From positions 744,001 through 808,000 of the forward strand of contig NZ_FQVX01000002.1 of assembly GCF_900129495.1 (NCBI RefSeq): DNA of 64,000 nt, read 5' to 3'. A program made the translations under genes and the position numbers. This stretch comes from Geodermatophilus nigrescens (GTDB lineage Bacteria; Actinomycetota; Actinomycetes; Mycobacteriales; Geodermatophilaceae). The notes beneath the pieces are model-generated. The model was not told where the DNA came from. It saw only the letters and a program-made list of their open reading frames with translations, and made no database searches. Of the stretch, positions 20,680-28,789 are shown piece after piece; the first letter of the stretch is position 1, and each line of letters opens with the position of its first letter.

Positions 20680-20754
20680 GGTGTTCGCAGGCCGGCCCGG
20701 ATCCGGTTCACCCCGGTCTCCGGCAAGCCGGATCGGGGTCGCGGTGCGAACACC
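20680..20754. repeat. 75-base interrupted inverted repeat upstream of copC
   Basis: GGTGTTCGCA (20680-20689) is exactly reverse-complementary to TGCGAACACC (20745-20754), and GATCCGG (20700-20706) to CCGGATC (20728-20734). Both pairs share the same centre at 20717, with partial pairing between them, so this is one extended inverted repeat. It ends four bases before the copC ATG. It could be a double operator for a dimeric regulator or a 5' mRNA hairpin. Confidence 0.75.
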
Positions 20755-20758
20755 GGGC

Positions 20759-21403
20759 ATGGACAGCGACGAGCGCACCGGGCCGGCTCGTCGGGTGCTC
20801 GCGGGAGTGGCCGCGGTGCTCGTCGGGACGGCGGCCCTGCTCGGCATCGGCATGCCGGCCGCCTCCGCACACGACGCGCTGGTCTCGGCGACACCGGCCG
20901 ACGGGGCGTCGCTGGGCGCCGCACCCGCCGCCGTGGAGCTGCGGTTCAGCGGCGACGTGCAGGAGCTCGGCGCCGAGCTCGTGGTCACCGGACCCGACGG
21001 CGCCCGGGTCGGCGACGGCGTCCCCTCGGTCTCCGGCCCGACGGTGAGCCTGCCCCTCCCGGGCGACCTGCCCGCCGGCACCTACGCGGCGACCTGGCGG
21101 ATCGCCTCCGCCGACGGGCACCCGGTCAGCGGCACCACCACCTTCACCGTGACGGGAGGCGCCGCGCCGGGCGGCACCACGGGGGACGGCGCCGCGCCGG
21201 GCGGCACCACGGGGGACGGCGCCACGGGGGACGGCGCCACGGCCGACGGCGCCACGGCCGACGGCGCCACGCCGGTCCAGGGAGCGGCCGCCGCCCGGCC
21301 GGTCGGGTCCGGCTCCTCGACGCCGTGGCTGGCCGGGGGCGCGGCCGCCGTCCTCCTCGTCGCGGCCGCGCTGGCCGCCGTGCAGCTGCGCCGCCGCCGG
21401 TGA
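20759..21403 (+). CDS. copC: CopC-domain copper-binding exported protein
   Basis: 214 aa. A signal segment (VLAGVAAVLVGTAALLGIG) ends at ASAH, leaving His as the mature N terminus, the usual CopC copper ligand. The CopC/YobA beta-sandwich follows (HDALVSATPADGASLGAAP, VELRFSGDV, ASADGHPVSGTTTF with the second conserved His, to about residue 130). A Gly/Ala/Thr repeat linker and a C-terminal transmembrane helix with an RRRR tail finish it. It is translationally coupled to copD (GTGA overlap). The role in copper handling is inferred from the family. No ribosome-binding site precedes the ATG, where the inverted repeat ends. Confidence 0.9.
   Translation: MDSDERTGPARRVLAGVAAVLVGTAALLGIGMPAASAHDALVSATPADGASLGAAPAAVELRFSGDVQELGAELVVTGPDGARVGDGVPSVSGPTVSLPLPGDLPAGTYAATWRIASADGHPVSGTTTFTVTGGAAPGGTTGDGAAPGGTTGDGATGDGATADGATADGATPVQGAAAARPVGSGSSTPWLAGGAAAVLLVAAALAAVQLRRRR
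21158..21271 (+). repeat. In-frame tandem repeat in the CopC linker
   Basis: Two identical 30-base units (21158-21187 and 21188-21217) are followed by three 15-base units starting GGCGCCACGG (21218-21262) and a partial copy. They encode the GAAPGGTTGD and GATGD/GATAD linker repeats. Repeat number may vary among strains by slippage without breaking the frame, since all units are multiples of three. Confidence 0.85.
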
Positions 21404-22764
21404 CCGCGCTCCTCCCCCGCCCCGCCGCCGCCCCGGCCGAGCGGACGCGGCGGCCGGTCGCCGGCCTCACCGCGACCGCGGTCCTCGGGCTGGGCGCCGT
21501 CCTGGTCCTCGCCCTCGTCGTGGGCGGGGCGGCCACGACGGCGTCCGGGTCCGGTGCGCTCGTGGAGTGGGGGCTGCCTGTCGCGACGCTCGCCGTCCGG
21601 GTCGCCGCGCTCGGGACCGTCGGCGCGCTGCTGTTCGCCGCCGTGCTGGTCCCCGGGCGGGTGCTGCCGCGGGCCTCGCGGCGCGCCGTCCGCGCGGCGT
21701 CGTGGTGGGCCGCGGCCTGGACCGTCGCGGTCGTCGCCGAGGCAGCGCTGACGCTCGCGCGGCTGGTGGGCGTGCCGCCGTGGGTGCTCGGCGCGGAGTC
21801 GGTGCGCGCCTTCCTGACCCAGGTGCCGGCCGGCGACGCCGCGCTGGGCTCCGCGGTCGCCGCCCTGGTGGTCGCGGTGGGCGCCCGACGGTGCGCGGGG
21901 TCCCCGGCCGCGCGCGTGCTGCTCGCGGTCGCGGGCGTCGGCGTCGTCGTGCCGGCCGTGCTCACCGGTCACTCCGCCGCGGCCGGGGACCACCTGGCGG
22001 CGACGGCGGTCCTGACCGTGCACGTGGTGGCGGCCGCCGTGTGGGTGGGCGGCCTGCTCGCCGTCCTGCTGCACGGCCGGGACCCGGCGGTCCTGACCCG
22101 CGCCGCTCCCCGCTTCAGCGCGCTGGCCCTGGGGTGCGCCGCCGCCGTCGGGACCACCGGACTGCTCGCGGGCTGGTCGGCGCTGGACCGCGGGACCGGC
22201 CTGCTCGCCGGCCTGGGGTCGGGCTACGGGCTGCTCCTGGCCGGCAAGGCCGGGGCGCTGGCCGTCCTGGTCGCCCTCGGCCGGCACCACCGCCGCCGCA
22301 CGCTGCCCCGGCTGGCCGAGGGCCGGCCCGGCGCGTTCCGCCGGTTCGCCGCGGCGGAGGTCGCCGGGATGCTCGCGACCGTCGCGCTGGCCGTGGCGCT
22401 GGCGGCCTCGCCGCCACCGGCCGCGGCCGACGGACCCGCCCCGGCGCCGGCCGCCGCGGGAGCCGGGGCCGCCGCGCCGGGCGGTCCGGCTCCGTCGTCC
22501 GTCCACGACCACGGGGACCTCTCGGTGCCCGTCCTCGTCGACCCGACGGGCTTCACCGTCACCGGTCCCGTGCGGGCGGGCTCCGTGGTGACCGTGCACA
22601 ACCCGACGGGCGCCGCGGTCACGGTCACCGCCGACGACGGGTCCTTCGACGCCGGGATCCCGGCCGGGAGCCTGACGTCCTTCCCCGCGCCGGAGCGGCC
22701 GGGCACCTATCCGTTCACCAGCAGGTCCGACCCCTCCTTCACCGGCGTGCTCGTCGTCGGGTGA
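21400..22764 (+). CDS. copD: CopD-family copper transport protein with C-terminal cupredoxin-like domain
   Basis: 454-aa polytopic membrane protein. About nine transmembrane segments span residues 20-345, with the CopD core (TVHVVAAAVWVGGLLAVLL, then RFSALALGCAAAVGTTGLL). An Ala/Pro linker with an HDHG motif leads to a cupredoxin-like beta domain at about 375-454 (GFTVTGPVRAGSVVTVHNPT, GTYPFTSRSDPSFTG). In that domain the His-Cys-x-x-His-x-x-x-Met copper loop is degenerate: the equivalent stretch has no Cys, His or Met. The GTG start overlaps the copC stop by four bases, so CopC and CopD act as an exported/membrane pair in copper uptake or tolerance. Confidence 0.88.
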   Translation: MTALLPRPAAAPAERTRRPVAGLTATAVLGLGAVLVLALVVGGAATTASGSGALVEWGLPVATLAVRVAALGTVGALLFAAVLVPGRVLPRASRRAVRAASWWAAAWTVAVVAEAALTLARLVGVPPWVLGAESVRAFLTQVPAGDAALGSAVAALVVAVGARRCAGSPAARVLLAVAGVGVVVPAVLTGHSAAAGDHLAATAVLTVHVVAAAVWVGGLLAVLLHGRDPAVLTRAAPRFSALALGCAAAVGTTGLLAGWSALDRGTGLLAGLGSGYGLLLAGKAGALAVLVALGRHHRRRTLPRLAEGRPGAFRRFAAAEVAGMLATVALAVALAASPPPAAADGPAPAPAAAGAGAAAPGGPAPSSVHDHGDLSVPVLVDPTGFTVTGPVRAGSVVTVHNPTGAAVTVTADDGSFDAGIPAGSLTSFPAPERPGTYPFTSRSDPSFTGVLVVG

Positions 22765-22792
22765 CGCGCCGCCGGCCTCCCGTGCCCGCCGG

Positions 22793-23320
22793 GTGCCGGA
22801 GGCGCTCCTGCGGCAGGCTGGCCCGGTGGGCGAGGCGGAGCTGCGGGGCCTGGTGCGGTGGCGGGTCGAGGACGTCCCGCCGGAGAGCCGCGCCGGGCGG
22901 CTGCTCGGCGGCCTGCTGCACGCCGTCTCCGCCGTGGTGACGCTCGGCGCCGACGCCGCCGGGGGCGCGCGCCGCCCGGACTGGGGCGTGCCCGCGGACC
23001 CCGCCGCGTACCTCGGCCTCGGCACCGTCCGGCTGCGCCTGCCCTCCTCCGCCCGGGCCGAGCCGGTGGCGGCCTCGCGGGAGGGCGTGTGGGCGGTGCC
23101 GCCGGGCCGGCCGCCGCGGGAGCTGCCCGTCCGGTCCTGGCGGGTGGTCGGCGCGGTGCCGGCCACCGGGTCGCGCCGGCCTCGCCACGCCGACGCCCCG
23201 TGGCGGCTCGAGGTCACCGACGGGACGGCGACCGGCACGCTCGACGGCGCCTGGCTCGCGCTCGCCTGGATCGGCACCCTGGCCGGCTGGCCCGAGCCGC
23301 CGGCCGGCGACGGGAGCTAG
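22793..23320 (+). CDS. Uncharacterised 175-aa protein
   Basis: No family is recognised. From GTG 22793 (or GTG 22826, 11 codons later) it encodes a soluble protein with an amphipathic N terminus (LRGLVRWRVEDVPPESRAGR), a hydrophobic patch (LLHAVSAVVTLGADAAGG) and a beta-rich C-terminal half (YLGLGTVRLRLPSSARAEPV, RSWRVVGAVPATG). Normal codon use supports a real gene. It sits 28 bases behind copD on the same strand. Its TAG stop shares the palindrome CTAG with the TAG stop of the convergent hemerythrin gene. Confidence 0.68.
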   Translation: MPEALLRQAGPVGEAELRGLVRWRVEDVPPESRAGRLLGGLLHAVSAVVTLGADAAGGARRPDWGVPADPAAYLGLGTVRLRLPSSARAEPVAASREGVWAVPPGRPPRELPVRSWRVVGAVPATGSRRPRHADAPWRLEVTDGTATGTLDGAWLALAWIGTLAGWPEPPAGDGS

Positions 23321-23835
23321 ACGGACGGGTCGCCCGCCGGCACGTCGGTGGCGACCACCTCGGCCACCTCCGCGTCCTCGCCGGACAGTCCCCTCGCCCG
23401 CTCGTGCTCGTCGTGGAAGGCCAGCCAGCGCATCCCGAGGGCCTCGCGCTGCCCGTCGTCGACGGCCTCCCGGAACGGCGGGAAGAAGTCCGTCTCCTCC
23501 TCGGCCATGTGGTCGGCGTTGACCTGGCGGGCCGCGTGCACCGCCTCCCACCACGGCTCGCTGCCGACCTCGTGCTCCCCGACGGCGGCCGCGGCGTGGC
23601 GGATCTCGTTGTGGTCGTGCACGCCCTCCGCCGTCTCCTCCTCACCGTCGGCCTCCTGGGCGAGCAGCGGGTAGAACAGCTGCTCCTCGGCGACGGCGTG
23701 CACCTCCAGCCGGGCGTGCAGCGCCTCCCACGCGGCGGCGAGCTCGGGGCCGGACAGGTCGTCGAGGGCGGCGAACTCGCGGCGGAAGACCTCGTGCTCG
23801 GCGAGGACGAGGGCGGTGATCTCGAAGTCGGACAC
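23317..23835 (-). CDS. Hemerythrin HHE-domain protein
   Basis: 172-aa four-helix hemerythrin-type protein. Candidate diiron ligands: LAEHEVFRREF (about residues 11-21), RLEVHAVAEEQLFYPLL (about 42-58), HDHNEIRHA (about 73-81) and QVNADHMAEEETDFFP (about 104-119). This differs from the hemerythrin at 3.2 kb in its spacing and in its acidic C terminus. Starts at GTG 23835. It is convergent with the preceding gene through a shared CTAG stop, and divergent from the SRPBCC gene across a tandem-repeat spacer. An O2/NO or iron-related role is possible but unproven. Confidence 0.85.
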   Translation of the reverse strand: MSDFEITALVLAEHEVFRREFAALDDLSGPELAAAWEALHARLEVHAVAEEQLFYPLLAQEADGEEETAEGVHDHNEIRHAAAAVGEHEVGSEPWWEAVHAARQVNADHMAEEETDFFPPFREAVDDGQREALGMRWLAFHDEHERARGLSGEDAEVAEVVATDVPAGDPSV

Positions 23836-23875
23836 CCGGACCGGCTACCCGGTCCGGACCCGTCCCAGCCGCGGG

Positions 23876-23960
23876 CCCGGACGACATCGACCCGGACGAC
23901 ATCGACCCGGACGGCATCGACCCGGACGGCATCGACCCGGACTGCATCGACCCGGACGGC
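23876..23960. repeat. 15-base minisatellite between divergent genes
   Basis: Five full copies of CCCGGACGRCATCGA (23876-23950) and ten bases of a sixth fill the spacer between the hemerythrin and SRPBCC gene starts (176 bases). Units differ at one or two positions. It lies where both promoters should be. No unit is palindromic enough to be an obvious protein site. Copy number may vary between strains. Confidence 0.9.
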
Positions 23961-24011
23961 CGTCTCGGCCACGATGACCGGCGCCGTCCCTCTCCTCCCC
24001 TGGAGTGCACC

Positions 24012-24467
24012 GTGCGAGAGCTCAGCGCCGCCACGACCGTCGCCGCGCCGCCCGCCGTCGTCTGGCGGGTCCTGACCGACACGTCCGCGTACGGCGCCTG
24101 GAACCCGTTCATCCCCGAGCTGACCGGGCAACTGCGGGTGGGGCAGCGGCTGCGGGTGCGCATCGTCCCGCCCGGCGGCCGCGGGATGACGTTCCGCCCC
24201 ACCGTCACCGCCGTCGAGGAGGAGCGGGAGCTGGCGTGGCTCGGCCGGCTGGGCGTGCCCGGCCTGTTCGACGGCACCCACTCCTTCACGCTGACGCCGC
24301 GGGCGGACGGCGGCACGGACCTGCTGCAGCGGGAGGTGTTCCGCGGTGTCCTGGTGCCGCTGGTCGCGGGCACGCTGCGGCAGACCGAGGCCGGCTTCCG
24401 GGCGATGAACGAGGCGCTCCGGAGCCGCGCGGAGGACCTGGCCGGACGGGCGGACGCCACCGGGTGA
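24012..24467 (+). CDS. SRPBCC-family (START/polyketide cyclase-like) protein
   Basis: 151 aa from GTG 24012. The signature of the SRPBCC helix-grip fold is visible: an N-terminal beta strand ([20 protein letters not shown]), the conserved [12 protein letters not shown] loop, a central sheet ([31 protein letters not shown]) and a long C-terminal helix ([19 protein letters not shown]). Such proteins bind hydrophobic ligands. Substrate and pathway are unknown. The tandem 15-base repeat occupies its upstream region. Confidence 0.83.
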   Translation: MRELSAATTVAAPPAVVWRVLTDTSAYGAWNPFIPELTGQLRVGQRLRVRIVPPGGRGMTFRPTVTAVEEERELAWLGRLGVPGLFDGTHSFTLTPRADGGTDLLQREVFRGVLVPLVAGTLRQTEAGFRAMNEALRSRAEDLAGRADATG

Positions 24468-24606
24468 CACGGCGCCAGGACACGCCGGAGTTCACCGGGA
24501 CGACCCGCGCCGGACTCCCGCGGAACACCCGGCGCCACTGGGATGGGGCGCGCTCCGGACCGCGTCCGGCAGCGCTCCCCCTTCCCGAGACCGACGGAGG
24601 CGCCCC

Positions 24607-25431
24607 GTGCCCACCCTCACCACCGACGACGGCACCGAGATCTTCTACAAGGACTGGGGCACCGGTCAGCCGATCGTCTTCAGCCACGGCTGGCCGCTGT
24701 CGGCCGACGACTGGGACGCGCAGCTGATGTTCTTCCTGGCGCAGGGCTACCGGGTCATCGCCCACGACCGCCGGGGGCACGGCCGCTCGACCCAGACGAG
24801 CGACGGGCACGACATGGACCACTACGCCGACGACCTGGCCGCACTCACGGCCCACCTCGACCTGCGCGAGGCCGTGCACGTGGGCCACTCGACCGGCGGC
24901 GGCGAGGTCGCCCACTACCTCGCACGGCACGGGGAGGACCGCGTCGCGAAGGCCGCGCTGATCAGCGCCGTCCCGCCGATCATGGTGCGGACCGACGCCA
25001 ACCCCGGCGGACTGCCCAAGAGCGTCTTCGACGACATCCAGACCCAGGTGGCCACGAACCGCTCCGCGTTCTACCGCGACCTGCCCTCGGGGCCGTTCTA
25101 CGGCTTCAACCGGGACGGCGTCGAGCCGGTCGAGGCGATCATCGCCAACTGGTGGCGGCAGGGGATGATGGGCGGCGCCAAGGCCCACTACGACGGCGTC
25201 GTCGCCTTCTCCCAGACGGACTTCACCGACGACCTGAAGAAGATCACCGTCCCCGTGCTGGTGATGCACGGCGACGACGACCAGGTCGTGCCGTACGAGG
25301 ACTCCGCGCCGCTGTCGGCCGAACTGCTGCAGAACGGGACGCTCAAGACCTACGCCGGCTTCCCGCACGGCATGCCGACCACGCAGGCCGAGACCATCAA
25401 CGCCGACCTGCTCGAGTTCATCCGCTCCTGA
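24607..25431 (+). CDS. Alpha/beta hydrolase, cofactor-free chloroperoxidase/aryl esterase type
   Basis: 274 aa, full length for the non-haem chloroperoxidase group. The catalytic triad is readable: Ser95 in GHSTGGGE, Asp225 in HGDDDQVVP and His254 in GFPHGMP. The oxyanion strand [13 protein letters not shown] and [11 protein letters not shown] are family hallmarks. These enzymes hydrolyse esters and, with acetate and peroxide, can form peracid; the natural substrate is unknown. The GGAGGCGCCCC stretch 7-17 bases upstream of the GTG gives a ribosome-binding site. msrA follows about 100 bases later, on the same strand. Confidence 0.92.
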   Translation: MPTLTTDDGTEIFYKDWGTGQPIVFSHGWPLSADDWDAQLMFFLAQGYRVIAHDRRGHGRSTQTSDGHDMDHYADDLAALTAHLDLREAVHVGHSTGGGEVAHYLARHGEDRVAKAALISAVPPIMVRTDANPGGLPKSVFDDIQTQVATNRSAFYRDLPSGPFYGFNRDGVEPVEAIIANWWRQGMMGGAKAHYDGVVAFSQTDFTDDLKKITVPVLVMHGDDDQVVPYEDSAPLSAELLQNGTLKTYAGFPHGMPTTQAETINADLLEFIRS

Positions 25432-25532
25432 CGTCCGCCTCCCGCCCGGCGCCCGGCCGACGGGAGCCGGGCGGAACACGGGCCCCGTCCGGGGAGTTGC
25501 GCGGGATGCAGGACCAGACAGGGAGGCAACAC

Positions 25533-26045
25533 GTGACCACCGAGACCGCGATCCTCGCCGGCGGCTGCTTCTGGGGCGCGCAGGAGCTGCTCCGCAAGCG
25601 CCCCGGGGTGCTCTCCAGCCGCGTCGGGTACTCCGGCGGCGACACCCCGAACGCCACGTACCGCAACCACGGCGACCACGCCGAGGCGGTCGAGATCGTC
25701 TTCGACCCGGCGGTGATCTCCTACCGCGAGCTGCTGGAGTTCTTCTTCCAGATCCACGACCCGTCGACGAGGAACCGGCAGGGCAACGACGTGGGCCGCA
25801 GCTACCGCTCGGCGATCTACTACACCAGCGAGGAGCAGCGCCAGGTCGCGCTCGACACCATCGCCGACGTCGACGCTTCGGGCCTGTGGCCCGGGAAGGT
25901 CGTCACCGAGGTGGAGCCGGCCGGCGCGTTCTGGGAGGCCGAGGAGGAGCACCAGGACTACCTGCAGAAGATCCCCTACGGCTACACCTGCCACTGGGTG
26001 CGGCCCGACTGGGTGCTCCCGCGCCGCGAGGCGCAGACCGCCTGA
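25533..26045 (+). CDS. msrA: Peptide-methionine (S)-S-oxide reductase MsrA
   Basis: Repairs oxidised methionine (S-epimer of the sulfoxide) in proteins. 170 aa from GTG 25533, preceded by GGGAGGC at about the right distance. The active site is GGCFWGAQE with nucleophilic Cys12. [23 protein letters not shown], with its conserved Gly, Glu and His, and the [12 protein letters not shown] segment are standard. [18 protein letters not shown] carries the conserved YL and a further Cys that could act in thiol exchange. A 15-base-stem terminator follows. It fits the peroxide-defence theme of the window. Confidence 0.96.
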   Translation: MTTETAILAGGCFWGAQELLRKRPGVLSSRVGYSGGDTPNATYRNHGDHAEAVEIVFDPAVISYRELLEFFFQIHDPSTRNRQGNDVGRSYRSAIYYTSEEQRQVALDTIADVDASGLWPGKVVTEVEPAGAFWEAEEEHQDYLQKIPYGYTCHWVRPDWVLPRREAQTA

Positions 26046-26052
26046 CGCGAGG

Positions 26053-26087
26053 GGACGGCCGGCCCGCCGAGCGCGGGCCGGCCGTCC
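26053..26087. terminator. Strong hairpin between msrA and the convergent TetR remnant
   Basis: GGACGGCCGGCCCGC (26053-26067) pairs perfectly with GCGGGCCGGCCGTCC (26073-26087) around a 5-base loop. It begins eight bases after the msrA stop and ends 18 bases before the stop of the opposite-strand gene, so it can terminate both. Confidence 0.85.
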
Positions 26088-26105
26088 TGCGTCCGGGCCC
26101 AGGCG

Positions 26106-26703
26106 TCAGTCGCGCGGCACGGCCCCCAGGAGCAGGGTCCGGATCGCCCGCTGCAGCGACTCCTGCAGGTCCGCGTGCAGGACGGCGAGCTCCGGCTCGG
26201 CCTCGTAGGCGGCCTGCACGCCGGGCGGCGGCGAGCTGTAGGGGGCCAGGGCACCGGCCAGGACCAGCGCGTGGAAGCAGAACACCTCCGCGGCCTCGCC
26301 GAGCTCCGGCACGTACCGGCGCAGGAGGTCGGCACCGGCGGCGAGCCGGGTCAGGGCCGTGCGCTTGTGGCGCCGGACGACGTCGGCGGTGACGTTGCGC
26401 TCCAGGACGCCGCCCTGCGCTCCGGCCAGGTCGCACAGCACCGGCCGCTCCGCCAGGGACCGGGCGAGCACCGTGGACAACTGCTCGGCGCGCCGCACGA
26501 GCGGGGAGCCCGCGTCGACCCCGGCCGCGAGGTCGCCGGCCAGCTGCGCGAGCCAGTCCTGCAGCACGGCGTCCATCAGCTCGAGCAGCACGCCCTCGCG
26601 GGAGTCGAAGTAGCGCAGCACGTTGGACTTCGCCAGGCCGACCCGGCGGCTCAGCTCGTTGAGGCTCACGTCGGCGATGGGCATCTCGTCGAGCATCTCG
26701 CCA
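26106..26703 (-). pseudogene. TetR-family regulator truncated at its 5' end
   Basis: The frame encodes VSLNELSRRVGLAKSNVLRYF, helices 2-3 of a TetR DNA-binding domain, followed by an apparently complete ligand domain (about 170 residues, ending TLLLGAVPRD). The expected first helix (about 15-20 residues before DEMPIADVSL) is missing: sequence upstream of about 26703 is antisense to an SDR gene fragment. The first usable ATG codons are 26696 or 26684. The DNA-binding fold would be incomplete, so it is called a pseudogene, though expression of a short protein is possible. It was probably the regulator of the neighbouring SDR before the deletion. Confidence 0.75.
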
Positions 26704-27071
26704 ACCTGATGTTCACCTGCGAGCTGCAGCGCCGGCTCGCGGCCCGCGGCGCGAGCACCGTCGCGGTGGCCGCCCACCCGGGGGTGGCGGACACCGAGCT
26801 GGTGCGCAACTCCCCCACCGCGCTCCGGGCGCCGGTGGAGCTGCTGGCCCCGCTCCTCACCCAGCCGCCGGCCATGGGCGCGCTGCCGACGCTGCGGGCC
26901 GCGACCGACCCGGCCGTGCTCAGCGGGCAGTACTACGGCCCGGGCGGTCGCGGCGAGGTCCGCGGACACCCGCGCCCGGTCACCTCGAGCCCGCAGTCCT
27001 ACGACCTCGCCGTGCAGCGCCGGCTGTGGGCCGTCTCCGAGGACCTGACGGGCGTGACCTCCCCGGTCTGA
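26697..27071 (+). pseudogene. 3' fragment of a short-chain dehydrogenase (protochlorophyllide reductase-like)
   Basis: About 125 codons beginning LANLMFTCELQRRLAARG match the final third of the large SDR group annotated as oxidoreductase/protochlorophyllide-reductase-like. HPGVADTELVRN, YYGPGGRGEVRGHP and the end LWAVSEDLTGV follow as in intact relatives. The Rossmann cofactor motif, the catalytic Ser and the Tyr-x-x-x-Lys are absent because the gene begins at the junction near 26,700. The ATG at 26709 could start a 120-aa product without a cofactor site. The same junction removed the start of the head-to-head TetR gene. Confidence 0.82.
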
Positions 27072-27100
27072 CCCGCACCCACCGGGGCCGGGACGGCGGG

Positions 27101-27211
27101 GTCATGGCCTCCCTGCGTGCGAGCCGTGCAGACCACGGTGTCCGGTGGCCCCGAGGTCCTGGACGTCGTCGACCTCCCCGAGCCCTTCCCCGGCGACGGC
27201 GCGCAGCTCTG
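27101..27211 (+). pseudogene. Duplicated 5' fragment of the quinone oxidoreductase gene
   Basis: From GTCATGGCCTC at 27101 this stretch aligns with 30828-30938, the 5' leader and first ~31 codons of the intact oxidoreductase gene at 30845. The translated part reads MRAVQTTVSGGPEVLDVVDL against MRAVQITEFGGPEVLNVVDL. The last 62 aligned bases are about 90% identical. After CAGCTCT at 27210 the similarity stops and no further oxidoreductase sequence is seen. The fragment lies directly before the accessory kinase and DUF429-RelA genes, while the intact gene lies directly after them. Confidence 0.85.
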
Positions 27212-27382
27212 GGGGGCTCCCCATCGGCGCGCAGCACGCCCCCGTGTGCACGTCCGCGCCGTGCTTGGATGCCCGCACCGTCTCCCGGGGCCGTCGGCGT
27301 TCTCCACCACGTGGACCTCCCCGGCCTGTCGCAGAGGGAGCCATGCCGTGCACCCCGCCCGCCCGACGACCGCGACGCCCTG
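27212..27382. other. Intergenic sequence without recognised genes
   Basis: Between the oxidoreductase remnant and the kinase ATG there is no convincing coding sequence. It should hold the promoter of the kinase gene, but no clear -35/-10 pair is seen. Together with the preceding remnant it makes a 311-base stretch lacking an intact gene. Confidence 0.5.
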
Positions 27383-28789
27383 ATGGACCTCGACGACCTG
27401 CACGGCTTGCCCCTCTTCTCGGGGACCGACGACGACCAGCTGCGCACGCTGCTGGCCGTCGGATCGGAGGTCCGGTTCGAGGACGGGGACGTGCTCTTCC
27501 AGGAGAACCACCCGGCCGAGCACTGGTGGGTCCTCCTGGAGGGCAGGGTCGAGCTGGTACGTCACCTCGGCACCGACGAGACACGGCTGGGCGCCATGGA
27601 CGTCCCGGGGCGCTGGGCAGGCGGGTTCCGCGCTTGGGACGAGCACGGCGCCTACCTCGCCACCGGCCGGGCCGCGACCGGCGGCCGCGTCCTCCGGGTA
27701 CCGGCGGACGACCTGCGCAGCCTCTGGAGCGCCCACTTCCCGCCCGGGCTGTCCCTCGCGGAGGGCGTGTCCCGGTCCGCCAGGAACTACGAGACGATGG
27801 CTCGGCAGAGAGAGGCCCTGGCGGCCCTGGGCACGCTGGCCGCCGGCCTCGCGCACGAGCTGAACAACCCGGCTGCTGCCGCGGTCCGTGCGGTCGACGC
27901 GCTCGGTGAGGCGCACGTCAGGATGTCCTCCGCCCTGCGCGGGCTGGCCGCGGTCACGGTCACGGCGGACGGGTTCGCCCGGTTGGACGCACTCCGCGAG
28001 GAGCTCGGGAACGGACCGCCCGTCGATCCCGTGACGCTCGCGGATCGTGAGGACGAGCTCGCGGACTGGTTGTCCCGGCGCGGCGTGGCCGACGCGTGGC
28101 AGTCGGCGCCGGCGCTCGCCGAAGCCGGTGCCGACACCGAGTGGTGCGAGCGCCTCACCGAGGCGCTCGGGCCCACGGGGCTCGAACCTGGGTTGGAGTG
28201 GGTCGCGAGCACGTTGTCCGCAACCACCTTGCTGGGCGAGGTCGACGAGGCCACGCGGCGCATCTCCGACCTCGTCTCCGCGGTCAGGTCCTACGCCCAG
28301 CTCGATCGCGCCGCGGTGCAGCAGACCGACGTCGCGGAGGGGTTGGAGAGCACCCTGGCCACGCTCGCCCACCGCATCCCCCCGGAGGTGTCGGTCGTGC
28401 GCGAGTACGGCACACCGGTCCCCCGCATCACGGCGCTACCCGCCGAGCTCAACCAGCTCTGGACGCATCTCATCGACAACGCACTGGACGCCATGCACGG
28501 TCGCGGGACCCTCCGGGTCGCCATGCGGGCCGACCGGGCCGAGGTGGTCGTGGAGATCACCGACACCGGCACGGGCATGTCCCCCGAGACCCGGCAGCGC
28601 GCCTTCGAGCCGTTCTTCACCACCAAGGGCGTGGGCGAGGGAACGGGCTTGGGGCTGGACTTCTCCCGTCGCATCGTCGAGCGGCACCGCGGCGAGATCA
28701 GCATCCGGAGCCGGCCGGGCGAGACGGTGCTGTGCGTCCGCCTTCCCGTCACGGGCGCCGGGAGTCCCGGAGTACCCCCGACCGGCTAG
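27383..28789 (+). CDS. Cyclic-nucleotide-binding-domain sensor histidine kinase
   Basis: 468 aa. The N-terminal cNMP-binding fold (LHGLPLFSGTDDDQLRTLL, FEDGDVLFQENHPAEHWWVL, residues about 4-125) is followed by a dimerisation/H-box with His158 in GLAHELNNPAAAA. A helical middle leads to the HATPase domain (N-box LIDNALDAM with Asn366; G1 DTGTGM; FEPFFTTKG; G2 GEGTGLGL). No transmembrane segment is present, so it is a cytosolic kinase. A response regulator is not adjacent. The ligand of the cNMP fold is unknown. Several TTG leucine codons (28070, 28193, 28214, 28229) contrast with the surrounding genes and suggest acquisition. Start ATG 27383 matches the domain edge. Confidence 0.88.
   Translation: MDLDDLHGLPLFSGTDDDQLRTLLAVGSEVRFEDGDVLFQENHPAEHWWVLLEGRVELVRHLGTDETRLGAMDVPGRWAGGFRAWDEHGAYLATGRAATGGRVLRVPADDLRSLWSAHFPPGLSLAEGVSRSARNYETMARQREALAALGTLAAGLAHELNNPAAAAVRAVDALGEAHVRMSSALRGLAAVTVTADGFARLDALREELGNGPPVDPVTLADREDELADWLSRRGVADAWQSAPALAEAGADTEWCERLTEALGPTGLEPGLEWVASTLSATTLLGEVDEATRRISDLVSAVRSYAQLDRAAVQQTDVAEGLESTLATLAHRIPPEVSVVREYGTPVPRITALPAELNQLWTHLIDNALDAMHGRGTLRVAMRADRAEVVVEITDTGTGMSPETRQRAFEPFFTTKGVGEGTGLGLDFSRRIVERHRGEISIRSRPGETVLCVRLPVTGAGSPGVPPTG

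Noticed and set aside
23876-23960. Short repeats as a CRISPR array
   Set aside because: The 15-base units are directly contiguous with no spacers, so they are a minisatellite.
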